64,000 bases of DNA from assembly GCF_024363565.1 (NCBI RefSeq), contig NZ_JAJEKE010000009.1, positions 62,001 to 126,000 on the forward strand. The letters run 5' to 3'. Source of the DNA: Lutispora saccharofermentans (GTDB taxonomy: Bacteria; Bacillota; Clostridia; Lutisporales; Lutisporaceae). Below the pieces are notes generated by a model. That model searched no databases. It saw only the letters and a program-made list of their open reading frames with translations, and had not been told where the DNA came from. Positions 31,278-40,443 of this stretch are shown here, piece by piece. Made by a program: the position numbers and the translations under genes. Each line of letters opens with the position of its first letter. Positions within the stretch are counted from its first letter, which is position 1.

Positions 31278-32744
31278 CTAATTCCGCCTTTTCTTATTTT
31301 TGGTCTTCAGATTGACAGGCCTGTTTTTCATAAAGGATAAAGGCAATCTGAAAAAAGTATCCTGGAACTGCATCGAATCCGTGGAGACAAAGGGTGACAG
31401 GTAGGGCACGCTGTAGTTATCTATGGTGCATAGATGATATATCAGCAAAATACCTGCAATGGTCATGCCGAATAATCCCGCAATGCTGCTGGATATAGCG
31501 ATTATGAAGCGCCACAGTCTGATAGCATTTGAAAAGTCCTGATTTGGCATGACATAGCTGGATATGGCGGTTGAGGCTATCATCACGACTACAGCGGGGG
31601 ATACCAGCTTAGCATCCACCGCCGCTTGCCCTACTACGACAGCCCCCACTATGGATAAGGCTTGACCTACGGTTTTAGGAAGCCTGATCCCTGCCTCTAC
31701 CAGTATTTCAAAAGCTATCAGAAGCCCCAGGGTTTCTATAAAGGTGGGGAAAGGCACTCCTTCTTTGGAAATCTGTATCGATAAGGCAAGCTGGGTAGGT
31801 ATCATTTCCTGGTGAAAGGAGGTTACGGCTATATAAAAGCCGGGCAGGAAAAGGGTCAGTATAGTGAGTATAAAACGCAGCAGCCTTATGGAAGAGCTAT
31901 AGATGAAGTTCTGGGAATAATCCTCGGGTGCCTGCATAAATTGTACAAAGGTGGCAGGTGCGATAAGCGTCACAGGAAGGCCGTCTATCAATATGCCCAC
32001 TCTGCCTTCAAGCAGATTTGAGCAAAATTTATCCGGCCTTTCGGTATACAGCAGCTGAGGAAAGGGAGAGAGCTTATTGCTCCTCAAGCGCTCTTCTATG
32101 ACAGAAGTGGTCAACACCCCATCCACATCTATAGATTGGATTTTTTTTGTTATCTCATCGACCATGCTTTCATTGGCAAGATTTCTGATATACAATATCC
32201 CTACGGGAGTCTTTGTCTGCTTGCCTATTATCACTTCTTTAATGATCAAATCTATGGTCCTTATTTTTCTCCTTATGGTAGCGATATTGGTGGAGAAGGT
32301 TTCCACGAAGGAATCCTTAGGACCCTTGATCACGTTTTCGTTGGAAGGTTCTGTTATGTTTCTTGTATCAAAGCCTTGAACATTGAAGGAAAAGGCTGCG
32401 GCGCTTTTATTGAATATCAGGAGGGCATTGCCGCTTAGTATATCGGAAGCTGCAGAATCTATATCTAAAAGTTTTTTTTGTTCAGGGAAATACAAGCCTC
32501 CTGATTCGATCAAATCTATTATTTCATCCTCATTCTTCGCACAGCGAAAATAAGGGCTTTCTAAAAGGGGTTTCAGTATAAAATTGCTGAGATGATCCTT
32601 TTGAACAAGCCCTTCAATAAAAATAAGGGTGACTTTTATAGCTTTTTCTGCACCGGCATAGATATCTTTAATGGATATATCGCTGCTGTGGCCGATCAGA
32701 GCTGTCAAATTTCCGATATTCAATTCCATATTCTCATTGCCCAT
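31278..32744 (-). CDS. gerA: Spore germination protein GerA family (A subunit)
   Basis: About 488 residues. An N-terminal cytoplasmic domain includes FVETFSTNIATIRRKIRT and GKQTKTPVGILYIRNLANES; four to five C-terminal membrane helices follow, with the family hallmark stretch GRVGILIDGLPVTLIAPATF and PTFIETLGLLIAFEILVEAG. It forms the receptor core with the B and C subunits, acting in the spore inner membrane. I start at ATG 32744 with AAAGGAGAG upstream. The presence of this operon is the main sign that the organism sporulates. Confidence 0.92.
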   Translation of the reverse strand: MGNENMELNIGNLTALIGHSSDISIKDIYAGAEKAIKVTLIFIEGLVQKDHLSNFILKPLLESPYFRCAKNEDEIIDLIESGGLYFPEQKKLLDIDSAASDILSGNALLIFNKSAAAFSFNVQGFDTRNITEPSNENVIKGPKDSFVETFSTNIATIRRKIRTIDLIIKEVIIGKQTKTPVGILYIRNLANESMVDEITKKIQSIDVDGVLTTSVIEERLRSNKLSPFPQLLYTERPDKFCSNLLEGRVGILIDGLPVTLIAPATFVQFMQAPEDYSQNFIYSSSIRLLRFILTILTLFLPGFYIAVTSFHQEMIPTQLALSIQISKEGVPFPTFIETLGLLIAFEILVEAGIRLPKTVGQALSIVGAVVVGQAAVDAKLVSPAVVVMIASTAISSYVMPNQDFSNAIRLWRFIIAISSSIAGLFGMTIAGILLIYHLCTIDNYSVPYLSPFVSTDSMQFQDTFFRLPLSFMKNRPVNLKTKNKKRRN

Positions 32745-32819
32745 ATATTTCTCTCCTTTCAAAAAATTATCTGCCAAAGCACCGGCTTTTATGCGTCACA
32801 TATGCATAAGAAGATGAAA

Positions 32820-32852
32820 TAAAAAAACAGCCGTGAAAATCACGACTGTTGC
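32820..32852 (-). terminator. Terminator of the Rossmann-MCP fusion gene
   Basis: On the minus strand ACAGTCGTGA-TTT-TCACGGCTGT is followed by TTTTTTTATT, 27 bases after the stop codon. Confidence 0.85.
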
Positions 32853-32878
32853 TTTTGCATAGCTTCTGACAGCTTATA

Positions 32879-33673
32879 TCATGCTCCTGTTTCAGCTAAA
32901 AGCTTTTCCACCGCTTGGGTGACTTTTTTCGAAGCCTCCACCTGGACATCGGAATAATTCTTAAGTCCATCCAATTGCTGGCCGATCTTTGAAACTTCAC
33001 CGGACAGCATGTCTAAAATCTTATTTATTTCTTTTGCATTGTTCTCACTGTTATCGGCTAAATCCTGGACTTCTTTGGCCACGACGGAAAACCCCCTGCC
33101 TTGCTCTCCCGCTCTGGCGGCTTCTATGTTTGCATTTATGCCCAGTATTTTTATCTGCCGGGTGATTTTATTGACATATTGTAATATTTTATCGCTTTCT
33201 ATGATATGCTTATTGGAATTATCAGCTATCTCTAAAAGCTTGCTGCTGACATTATGTACATTGCTTATGCTGTTGTTTATTTCACCAAGATGAGTTTGAA
33301 CCTTGGATGAGGCTTCATTTACGGCAGTTATCTGAGAGTTCAGCTTGTCGAGGGTGTCTGAATTCTTTTCAACTAAGGCCATAAACAAGCGAGAACCTGT
33401 CGAATTGATTATTTCGCATTTACTGCCGTAGGCTTCCGTCAAAGCCTCAGCTACCGAAGCTTTACCCGTCACTTCCAGGATTAGATCCGCAGAGACTTCT
33501 TCTATAGCTTTTATCGAAGGCCCGTGCTTGATGCCCAATTCTTTTGCCAAAGAAATACCGGGAGCATCAGCATTTTGGTCAACAACCATGACGATCCTTA
33601 CATCTGATATATTGGCGAGGGTCTTTATGATCTTGGTACCTCCTGTCCCGGCGCCAACTACTGCAATATTCAA
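32879..33673 (-). CDS. Fusion of a Rossmann NAD-binding domain and an MCP signalling domain
   Basis: 264 residues. Residues 1-105 form a Rossmann fold (MNIAVVGAGTGGTKIIKTLA, VRIVMVVDQNADAPG, LGIKHGPSIKAIEEVSADLI, EVTGKASVAEAL) resembling NAD-dependent dehydrogenases. Residues about 110-264 are a short methyl-accepting-chemotaxis signalling coil with the hairpin tip INANIEAARAGEQGRGFSVV. There is no membrane segment, so it is a soluble receptor. It probably signals to CheA/CheW from a cytoplasmic NAD(P)-type or metabolite input; ligand binding is inference. Monocistronic, with its own terminator. Confidence 0.8.
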   Translation of the reverse strand: MNIAVVGAGTGGTKIIKTLANISDVRIVMVVDQNADAPGISLAKELGIKHGPSIKAIEEVSADLILEVTGKASVAEALTEAYGSKCEIINSTGSRLFMALVEKNSDTLDKLNSQITAVNEASSKVQTHLGEINNSISNVHNVSSKLLEIADNSNKHIIESDKILQYVNKITRQIKILGINANIEAARAGEQGRGFSVVAKEVQDLADNSENNAKEINKILDMLSGEVSKIGQQLDGLKNYSDVQVEASKKVTQAVEKLLAETGA

Positions 33674-33903
33674 TGAAATTCCCCCTTGCTATATTACATC
33701 TTATAACCTCAAATATATATTAACATATATATTATAAAAAAAAAGTATGTACACCAAATAAAATTTAGGGGAAAAATGGCAGATAAACTTGCGTATATCG
33801 TCGGAATTTGCGATAAATAAATGAAGGATAATGCAAAAATATGTAGAATTAGTTATAATATTACAAATATTTACAGGAATGTTTGTAGAGGTGAAGGAAG
33901 GCT

Positions 33904-35850
33904 ATGACAAATAAAATTAACAGATTTATGGGCATAGTAGCCACGATTTTAGCTATAATGTTCTTGGAGTCAACGGAGATTTCATATAGATTATCTACTA
34001 TTTTTGGGATCTTTGCAATGCTTATCATATTTTCCATATATAAAGGCGGGATATTGTCGGGAGTCGGGAGCATGGTCATCACCATATTATATATGTACAA
34101 CTTGAGGAAGGGCCAGACTCAAGGCTCAAGCCTTTATGATATTTCACATTATGAATTTTTGCTGGATATACTGTCTATGCTATGCATAGGAGTGCTTGCA
34201 GGCATCATGCACTACCGGTATATAAGCTATTATGAAAGGTTCAAGGAGAGCCGCTTGTTTGCATCCCGGGCCGAGGAAATATCGGATATCATGATTTGCA
34301 ACACATCTCCGGAAGGAAAGTATATAGATGTGCCTCAAAATCTATGCTCACTATTGGGCTATACGAAAAATGAGCTTTTGAATAAGCATTACTGGGATGT
34401 CATTCATCCGGAGGATGCCGCATTGGAGGAAGAATTGTTTCATAGCCTTATAAGCGGGCATAAGGAAACATACAGCATAGAAAAAAGGGCTTACAAGAAG
34501 AGCGGGGAAATGATCTGGTTATTCTGCAATGTTTCTGCTGTAAAAAATAACGATGGAGAGATAATATACCTGCTCAGGTATCTGGTGGATATAACTGAGC
34601 AGAAAATAATGAGAGAAGAGTTAAAAAATAAAGAGAAAGAGCTCAGAAGAAGCGAGAATAAGTACCGGAACCTGGTGGAGCTGAGCCCGGATGCAGTTAT
34701 AATTCATGAGGGAGATACCATCACCTTTATCAATAACACAGGCGTAAAGCTGCTGGGAGGGTCTACGGCGGAGGAGGTGACAGGGAAGAGTCTGTATGAA
34801 TTTATACATCCGGACTATGTATACAATGTAAAGAGCCAGATCGGAAGGGCCTGCGTGAATCTTAACCAGGCCGGCATGCCCTTTGATGTGAAAATAATAT
34901 CTCATAACCGGATTGAAACGGATGTGGAGATGATAAACATTGGGTTCAGCAATGGCAATGATGTGCAGGTAATGGCCATGATACGCGATATTACGGAGAG
35001 AAAGAGATCCGAAGAGCTCAAAATGGCCATGAAAGAAAACGAGAGGCTTCTGGTGGAAGCAAAAGAATATGACAGGATCAAAAATGAATTTTTCGCAAAT
35101 ATTTCTCACGAGCTGAGGACACCTTTGAATGTAATATTGGGTACGCTGCAGCTCCTTGACATACATAATCAAAACGGAAGCAATAATGATTTAAATCTGG
35201 ATAAATATATAGGTCTTATGAAGCAGAATTGCTATAGGCTTCTGAGGCTTGTGACCAATATCATTGATATAACTAAAATTGATGCGGGATATTTTGATGT
35301 AAATCTGGAAAGCTACAATATTGTAAGCATTATAGAAGATATAACGCTTTCTGTATCCGGTTATATAGAGGATAAAGGCCTCAGCCTGGAATTTGATACG
35401 GATACAGAGGAAAAAATAATAAAATGCGATCCGGATCAGATGGAGCGTATAATGCTGAACCTGATCTCCAATGCAGTCAAATTTACCAAACCCGGTGGTA
35501 AAATAAGCGTAAAGCTTAACGACAAGGGCAGCAGCATATCCATAAGCATTAAGGATACGGGGATCGGAATACCTGAGGACAAGCAGGGAATGATATTTGA
35601 GCGTTTTAGGCAGGTGAACAAATCCCTTACCAGAGACCATGAAGGCAGCGGCATAGGACTCTCGCTGGTGAAGTCTCTGGTGGAGATCCATGGCGGTACG
35701 ATATATTTGGTAAGCGAGCCGGGCTGCGGCAGTGAATTCATAATAGAGCTGCCCACAAATGAAAGCTATGAATCCCACAGAGAGGAGCAGGCGGCAAAGG
35801 TAAGACATATCGAGAGGATACAAGTAGAGTTTTCGGATATATATTCTTGA
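33904..35850 (+). CDS. Orphan PAS-PAS sensor histidine kinase
   Basis: 648 residues. Several N-terminal membrane helices lie within residues 10-105. Two PAS domains follow (about 125-235, GKYIDVPQNLCSLLGYTKNE; about 250-370, PDAVIIHEGDTITFIN). Then come HisKA with the phospho-acceptor in NISHELRTPLNVILG (His402) and HATPase_c with N box NLISNAVKFTK, DTGIGIPEDKQGMIF and GSGIGLSLVKSL. There is no response regulator beside it. In spore-formers such orphan kinases often feed Spo0A, so that is a reasonable guess. ATG follows GAAGGAAGG. Its input signal is unknown. Confidence 0.88.
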   Translation: MTNKINRFMGIVATILAIMFLESTEISYRLSTIFGIFAMLIIFSIYKGGILSGVGSMVITILYMYNLRKGQTQGSSLYDISHYEFLLDILSMLCIGVLAGIMHYRYISYYERFKESRLFASRAEEISDIMICNTSPEGKYIDVPQNLCSLLGYTKNELLNKHYWDVIHPEDAALEEELFHSLISGHKETYSIEKRAYKKSGEMIWLFCNVSAVKNNDGEIIYLLRYLVDITEQKIMREELKNKEKELRRSENKYRNLVELSPDAVIIHEGDTITFINNTGVKLLGGSTAEEVTGKSLYEFIHPDYVYNVKSQIGRACVNLNQAGMPFDVKIISHNRIETDVEMINIGFSNGNDVQVMAMIRDITERKRSEELKMAMKENERLLVEAKEYDRIKNEFFANISHELRTPLNVILGTLQLLDIHNQNGSNNDLNLDKYIGLMKQNCYRLLRLVTNIIDITKIDAGYFDVNLESYNIVSIIEDITLSVSGYIEDKGLSLEFDTDTEEKIIKCDPDQMERIMLNLISNAVKFTKPGGKISVKLNDKGSSISISIKDTGIGIPEDKQGMIFERFRQVNKSLTRDHEGSGIGLSLVKSLVEIHGGTIYLVSEPGCGSEFIIELPTNESYESHREEQAAKVRHIERIQVEFSDIYS

Positions 35851-35880
35851 GGAAGCCGGTTTGGCTCCTTTTTTATTTTT
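35849..35880 (+). terminator. Terminator of the histidine kinase gene
   Basis: GGAAGCC-GGTT-TGGCTCC followed by TTTTTTATTTTTTG directly after the TGA at 35848-35850. Confidence 0.75.
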
Positions 35881-35904
35881 TGATAGAAAATTAAGATACA
35901 GCTA

Positions 35905-35948
35905 TTGACAATTAAAATCATGAGGCATATACTTAGTTACATAACTAA
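35905..35948 (+). promoter_or_regulatory. Promoter with overlapping GntR/YtrA operator
   Basis: TTGACA (35905-35910), a 17-bp spacer and TATACT (35928-35933) form a near-consensus sigma-A promoter. The inverted repeat TTAGTTA-CA-TAACTAA (35933-35948) begins at the last base of the -10 box. YtrA-type GntR repressors bind such sites, so autoregulation by the downstream GntR gene is likely. Confidence 0.75.
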
Positions 35949-35976
35949 TTAACCAAATGAGTGAGGAGGTGCTTTC

Positions 35977-36351
35977 ATGAAGATGCCTTTGGATGAGGGC
36001 AAGTTAATATATATGCAGATTGCTGATTCCATAGAAGACGAAGTGATAAGCGGTGCACTAAACGAAAAAGAGCAGGTATATTCCACAAATCAGTTTGCAA
36101 AGCTTTATGGTATAAATCCGGCCACTGCAGCGAAGGGAATAAATCTTCTTGTAGAAGAAGGAATATTGTTTAAGAAAAGAGGGATTGGGATGTTTGTGGC
36201 AGAAGGTGCCAAAGACCGTATAGTTGATAAAAGAAAGAGGATATTTGTTGAGGAGTATATCACCAGGTTGATTCATGAAGCAAGGAAGCTCAATATTACT
36301 AAGGAAGAGCTTTTAGATATAATCAGAAGCTATGAAGGGGGAGATAAATGA
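35977..36351 (+). CDS. GntR/YtrA-subfamily repressor
   Basis: 124 residues, the short YtrA type with a GntR winged helix (IYMQIADSIEDEVISGALNE, QFAKLYGINPATAAKGINLL, FKKRGIGMFVAEGA) and a small helical tail. YtrA regulators control adjacent ABC transporters that respond to cell-envelope stress. It overlaps the ABC ATPase gene by 4 nt and has a strong promoter with a palindromic operator upstream, which supports self-repression. ATG follows GAGGAGGTG. Confidence 0.9.
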   Translation: MKMPLDEGKLIYMQIADSIEDEVISGALNEKEQVYSTNQFAKLYGINPATAAKGINLLVEEGILFKKRGIGMFVAEGAKDRIVDKRKRIFVEEYITRLIHEARKLNITKEELLDIIRSYEGGDK

Positions 36352-37253
36352 TGGCATATGCTGTTGAATGCACGAACATTTCAAAGGCTTACGGCAAATC
36401 AAAAGCATTATCCGATATAAGCCTGAGGATAGAAGAAGACAAGATATATGGGCTGCTAGGAAGAAACGGTGCCGGCAAGAGCACTCTGCTAAATATAATC
36501 AGCGCTCAGATATTTCCCAATGGCGGAGAAGTAAAAATATTCGGAGAAGCTCCCTATGAGAATGAAAAAGCGCTGAAAAATTTGTGCGTAGTCAAAGAGA
36601 GCGGAATGTTTCTTAATGATATCAAAGTCATGGATGCCTTGAGCATTGCCTCTTACTTCTACCCGAATTGGGATAAAAACCTTGCCGAAAGGCTTGCCGG
36701 CCAGTTCGAGCTGGACGAAAAGAAAATCTATAAAAATCTTTCCCTGGGCATGAAATCTCAGCTGGGGATAATCGTGGGATTATCAAGCAGAGCCCCTATA
36801 ACCATCTTTGATGAACCTTACATCGGCTTGGATGCTGCAGGCAGACAGCTGTTTTATGATGTATTGATAGAGGATTATATGGAAAATCCAAGGACTATAA
36901 TACTGTCCACCCACCTTATAGATGAGGTGAGCAACCTTCTGGAAGAAGTGATAATCCTTCACAAAGGAAGCGTGAAGCTGGAGGGGAATTCAGATGATAT
37001 AAAGAAAAAAGCCTTCTATGTAAGCGGTATCAAGGAGCAGGTGGAGAAGCATGTTTCCGGCAAAACGGTCCTAAGCATCGATGAATTTGGCAAGAATATA
37101 GCAGCGGCGGTATTCGATGATATTTCAGAAAAGGAAATAAAGGCTATGGAAGCAGACGACCTGAGCATAAGCTCTATTTCGCTGCAGCAGCTGTTCATAC
37201 ACCTTACCGGCGGAAAAATGATTAAAAGAGGTGACATAGATGAGCAATATTAA
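36348..37253 (+). CDS. ABC transporter ATPase of the YtrA-regulated operon
   Basis: 301 residues. Walker A LLGRNGAGKSTLLNII, signature NLSLGMKSQLGIIVGLS (a divergent LSxGM) and Walker B PITIFDEPYIGLD are present, then an H-loop STHLIDEVSNL. It is the bacitracin/BcrA-type ATPase found with YtrA repressors. The C-terminal extension (about 220-301) is typical of this subgroup. It overlaps the GntR gene and the permease gene (14 nt), so stoichiometry is translationally coupled. The substrate is likely a peptide antibiotic or lipid, by family inference. Confidence 0.88.
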   Translation: MMAYAVECTNISKAYGKSKALSDISLRIEEDKIYGLLGRNGAGKSTLLNIISAQIFPNGGEVKIFGEAPYENEKALKNLCVVKESGMFLNDIKVMDALSIASYFYPNWDKNLAERLAGQFELDEKKIYKNLSLGMKSQLGIIVGLSSRAPITIFDEPYIGLDAAGRQLFYDVLIEDYMENPRTIILSTHLIDEVSNLLEEVIILHKGSVKLEGNSDDIKKKAFYVSGIKEQVEKHVSGKTVLSIDEFGKNIAAAVFDDISEKEIKAMEADDLSISSISLQQLFIHLTGGKMIKRGDIDEQY

Positions 37254-37944
37254 AACTCAACTGAAGATGCATTATATAAACTCTAAAAAATCATTCTTCA
37301 TATTCTGGTCCATAATACTTGCTATAACTGTTTTCGGATTTGTTATTGCATTATATCTCAGAAGTCAAGGATATACGGATAAGTTTACGACCAATAATAT
37401 TGTTGCAGTGGTTATCTTCGGTGCCGTGAGCAGTATGGTGGCCTATAATGAAACACTGCCCTATATCTTGAACATGGGGAGCACGAGGAGAAGCTTTGTT
37501 TTTAGCTTTGCAGCATATAACATGCTCTTGTCTCTTGTCTTATCCGTTATATTCAGCATTTTATCCATATTGGAGCGGTTGGTGTATAAGATGCTGGGAT
37601 TTACGGAAAGCTTCATAGGCAATATGTCAGTGACCTCCAGCTTGAGCAATATTTTGTCGAACCTGCTGCTATGCTTTGCCGTTACTCTTGCAGCGGCGGC
37701 TATATTCGCTCTCATTGCAGGGATATACTACTTGAAGGGCATGATGTTCCTGTTTGGTATGGGTGCGGTGATGATGCTGCTCATGTTTATACCAGGGGTT
37801 AGGATAGCAGTTTTTCACGCTTTGAAATTCATTGTATTGAATTTTATAGGCAGCATCAACATACTGCTGCTTTCCCTGGCCGTTTTCCTGGCATGCTACA
37901 TCATAATATATCTCCTGGCCAGGATCAGCCAGGTCAAGAGATGA
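37240..37944 (+). CDS. ABC transporter permease of the YtrA-regulated operon
   Basis: 234 residues with six membrane helices (for example FFIFWSIILAITVFGFVIAL and LLLCFAVTLAAAAIFALIAG). It pairs with the preceding ATPase as the only permease, so the transporter is probably a homodimer in the membrane. It has no sequence motif of its own. The start ATG has AGAGGTGAC upstream. The stop codon lies inside a perfect hairpin terminator, which ends the operon. Confidence 0.8.
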   Translation: MSNIKTQLKMHYINSKKSFFIFWSIILAITVFGFVIALYLRSQGYTDKFTTNNIVAVVIFGAVSSMVAYNETLPYILNMGSTRRSFVFSFAAYNMLLSLVLSVIFSILSILERLVYKMLGFTESFIGNMSVTSSLSNILSNLLLCFAVTLAAAAIFALIAGIYYLKGMMFLFGMGAVMMLLMFIPGVRIAVFHALKFIVLNFIGSINILLLSLAVFLACYIIIYLLARISQVKR

Positions 37945-37972
37945 TATGACATTTGTCATATCATCTCATTAT
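37938..37972 (+). terminator. Terminator of the GntR-ABC operon
   Basis: GAGATGATATGAC-ATTT-GTCATATCATCTC, a 13-bp perfect stem followed by ATTATTTTTG. It includes the permease stop codon. Confidence 0.85.
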
Positions 37973-38011
37973 TTTTGTCATTGGAAGTGGGCGCTGCTTT
38001 GGCTTAATATT

Positions 38012-38383
38012 ATGGTATATATAACGTGAAAAAGATTTTACAGCAATAATGTTATCCTGACTGATATAAGAGTGCATTGTGAAGGAGCTTAGAGTTTGTT
38101 AGCGAAGTCAAGGTGAATTGCGACACAGGAGCAAGAGAAGGTGCCCTGGGGCAATAGGATAAGTTGCGTCAACTGTTTGAGCCTATATGCCAGCAAATTA
38201 GAAAAATGTATACCTTACTTGAAGCTTAACAGTAATGACAAACGCTGTATGCGAGTTTTGACGCAACCCTATGCAAGCTTACAAACTCTTAGCTCTGAAG
38301 CTCTGCAATCGTTATCAGTCAGGATAACAGCTACGTAGAATATCTAATGCGTTATATGTAGAAAGCATTAGGAGGGTTTTGAA
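38012..38383 (+). ncRNA. Large structured leader upstream of the LnrLMN-like ABC operon
   Basis: A 280-nt fold is closed by 16 perfect base pairs (38051-38066 with 38313-38328). A second helix (38085-38099 with 38281-38295) and a third (TTGCGTCAA 38164-38172 with TTGACGCAA 38258-38266) lie inside. A hairpin at 38117-38155 (ATTGC/GCAAT, CAGG/CCTG) lies just before helix three. A 24-nt block at 38061-38084 recurs with one mismatch at 41628-41651. Finally CTAATGC...GCATTAG partly masks the ribosome binding site at 38384. It resembles a cis-regulatory leader or a free RNA; no known riboswitch class was recognised. Confidence 0.6.
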
Positions 38384-39331
38384 ATGATTTTGGAAGTAAA
38401 AAACCTGATAAAAAGATATGGCGAGACCCTTGCTGTGGATAATATAAGCTTCAGTGTAAGAGAAGGAGAAATATTCGGGCTTTTGGGACCCAACGGAGCA
38501 GGCAAGACCACTGCCATAAATACCATAATAGGAATAAATACTGCGGATAAAGGCGATATAACCATATTCGGCAAGGACATGAAGAAAAGCGCCTCTGAGA
38601 TCAAAAGCGATATAGGCATCGTGCCTCAGGATATTGCCATATATCCGGATCTGACGGCCTATGAGAATGTAGAATTTTTCGGCAGGCTCTATGATTTAAA
38701 GGGCGCTCTGCTCAAGGAGCGGGTGGAAGAGGTCTTAAAGTTCACCGGGCTTATAGAACGGCGAAAGCAGCAGGCCAGGAAATTCTCGGGAGGCATGAAA
38801 AGAAGGCTCAACATTGCCTGTGCCTTAGTGCACAATCCAAAGCTTATAATCATGGATGAGCCTACGGTAGGAATAGACCCTCAGTCGCGGAATCATATCC
38901 TGGAATCTGTAAAAAAAATGAGAAAAGACGGTTCTACCATAATATACACCTCTCATTATATGGAGGAGGTGGAAGAGCTCTGTACCGATATAGCCATCAT
39001 GGATCACGGTAAAATAATCGCCAGGGGCAGCAAGGAAGAGCTGAAGGCTTTTGTGGCGGTGGAAGAGAGAACGGTCATAGAATTGGATGCCATAAATTAT
39101 ACGGTGGCGGAGCGGATCAAAAAGGTAGAAAACGTTGTAGATTGCAGCATAGCAGGGAATACGATCACCATAATATCCAAAAAAGGCAGCAATAATTTAA
39201 GCGATCTGATACAGAGCATCCTAAGCTCAGATTCCCAAATAATATCCTTAGCTTCGGAAAAGCCGGATTTGGAGACCGTATTTCTCACATTGACGGGCAG
39301 AACCTTGAGGGATGAGGTGGCTGCAGTATGA
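38384..39331 (+). CDS. ABC transporter ATPase (LnrL-like)
   Basis: 315 residues. Walker A LLGPNGAGKTTAINTI, Q-loop GIVPQDIAIYPDLTA, signature FSGGMKRRLNIACALV and Walker B LIIMDEPTVGIDPQ are all canonical, with H-loop YTSHYMEEVEEL and a C-terminal extension of the DrrA/CcmA type. It powers a transporter built from the two different permeases that follow. An ATPase, two ABC-2 permeases, then a DesK-type kinase and a NarL-type regulator is the gene set of the Bacillus linearmycin resistance system LnrLMN-LnrJK. ATG follows AGGAGGG. Confidence 0.88.
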   Translation: MILEVKNLIKRYGETLAVDNISFSVREGEIFGLLGPNGAGKTTAINTIIGINTADKGDITIFGKDMKKSASEIKSDIGIVPQDIAIYPDLTAYENVEFFGRLYDLKGALLKERVEEVLKFTGLIERRKQQARKFSGGMKRRLNIACALVHNPKLIIMDEPTVGIDPQSRNHILESVKKMRKDGSTIIYTSHYMEEVEELCTDIAIMDHGKIIARGSKEELKAFVAVEERTVIELDAINYTVAERIKKVENVVDCSIAGNTITIISKKGSNNLSDLIQSILSSDSQIISLASEKPDLETVFLTLTGRTLRDEVAAV

Positions 39332-40443
39332 AGGCCTTGTATATAGCTTATTATACGGCGCTGAGGAACATAAGGGATTATAGGAACCTGAGCACCATGC
39401 TGGCCTTGCCCATAGTGACCATATTCATACTGGGCTCTGCCCTTTCAGGCTCCTTTAAAATAGAAAACATAGACCCTGTGAAAGCGGTGCTGGTAGATGA
39501 GAGTAGCGGTGAACTATCGGCAGGGCTGGAGAGCTTTTTGCTCAGCCCTGATATCAAAGAGATAATGGAGATAGACAGAGCCGATGACTTTAATGAAGGC
39601 ATGAATAGGGTAAAGCAAGGTAAAGCCGTATCGCTTATTCATGTGGAAAAGGGATCTGCAGGAGAAATAAAGGTTTATAAAAGCAATTCAAACCCATTTA
39701 AAGACTCTGTGGTACAGAATGTTTTAGACAGCTTCGTTCAATCTGCCAATGCGGAGTATGCTTATGCAAAGCTGGGGAGCAAAGCATCTGATGCCCATTT
39801 TTCCCAGAGTATAAAGGAAGAAGCCGTCAACACTGACGGTAAGCTGCCGAGTGCTCTGGATTATTACGCTGTGTCCATGCTTATCATGACCATGATGTAT
39901 GGCACTACCTATGGGTGTGCAGCTATGTCCGAGGAGCGGTTTTATAAAACAGAGATAAGGCTGAAATCAGCTCCCGTAGCTTCCTATGAAATATATGCAG
40001 GGAAGGTTGCGGGAACAATACTGACGCTGATGCTGGATGGAGCAGTGATAATACTATTTACAAAATATGCTTATAATGTAAACTGGGGAAGCCGCATACC
40101 GGTCATACTATTCGCATGCCTTTCTCTGTCGGTGTTGGCAGCAGGCTTGGGGATAGCCGGCTTTATGCTGATAGGGGATGCAAACAAAACCCAGGCTCTT
40201 TTAAGCATCATGGTGCCTATATTCACATTCTTGGGCGGAGGATATATACCTGTTCAATATATGTCGCCTGAAATGGAAAAGCTGAGCTTTTTATCGCCGA
40301 ATCATATAGGCCAGAGGATCATACTCAATAGTATATTTGAGGGAAATGCGGTGCAGACAAGGAATTATTTGCTGATATTGTGGGCGGCTTCTTTGCTCAT
40401 GTTTGCTCTGAGTGCTTTTAAGGGAAGGAGGGATCTGGATTGA
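39328..40443 (+). CDS. ABC-2 permease (LnrM/N-like, first subunit)
   Basis: 371 residues. One N-terminal helix is followed by a large extracytoplasmic domain (residues about 45-180) and a block of five helices at the C-terminus, the ABC2_membrane_3 layout. A conserved-type stretch near helix 5 reads PIFTFLGGGYIPVQYMSPEM. It overlaps the ATPase gene by 4 nt and the second permease by 4 nt. It is probably one half of a heterodimeric export channel for amphiphilic compounds. Confidence 0.83.
   Translation: MKALYIAYYTALRNIRDYRNLSTMLALPIVTIFILGSALSGSFKIENIDPVKAVLVDESSGELSAGLESFLLSPDIKEIMEIDRADDFNEGMNRVKQGKAVSLIHVEKGSAGEIKVYKSNSNPFKDSVVQNVLDSFVQSANAEYAYAKLGSKASDAHFSQSIKEEAVNTDGKLPSALDYYAVSMLIMTMMYGTTYGCAAMSEERFYKTEIRLKSAPVASYEIYAGKVAGTILTLMLDGAVIILFTKYAYNVNWGSRIPVILFACLSLSVLAAGLGIAGFMLIGDANKTQALLSIMVPIFTFLGGGYIPVQYMSPEMEKLSFLSPNHIGQRIILNSIFEGNAVQTRNYLLILWAASLLMFALSAFKGRRDLD

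Noticed and set aside
38012-38383. Group I or group II intron in the 38-kb leader
   Set aside because: I see no P3-P7 core, no domain V-type hairpin, and no intron-encoded protein.
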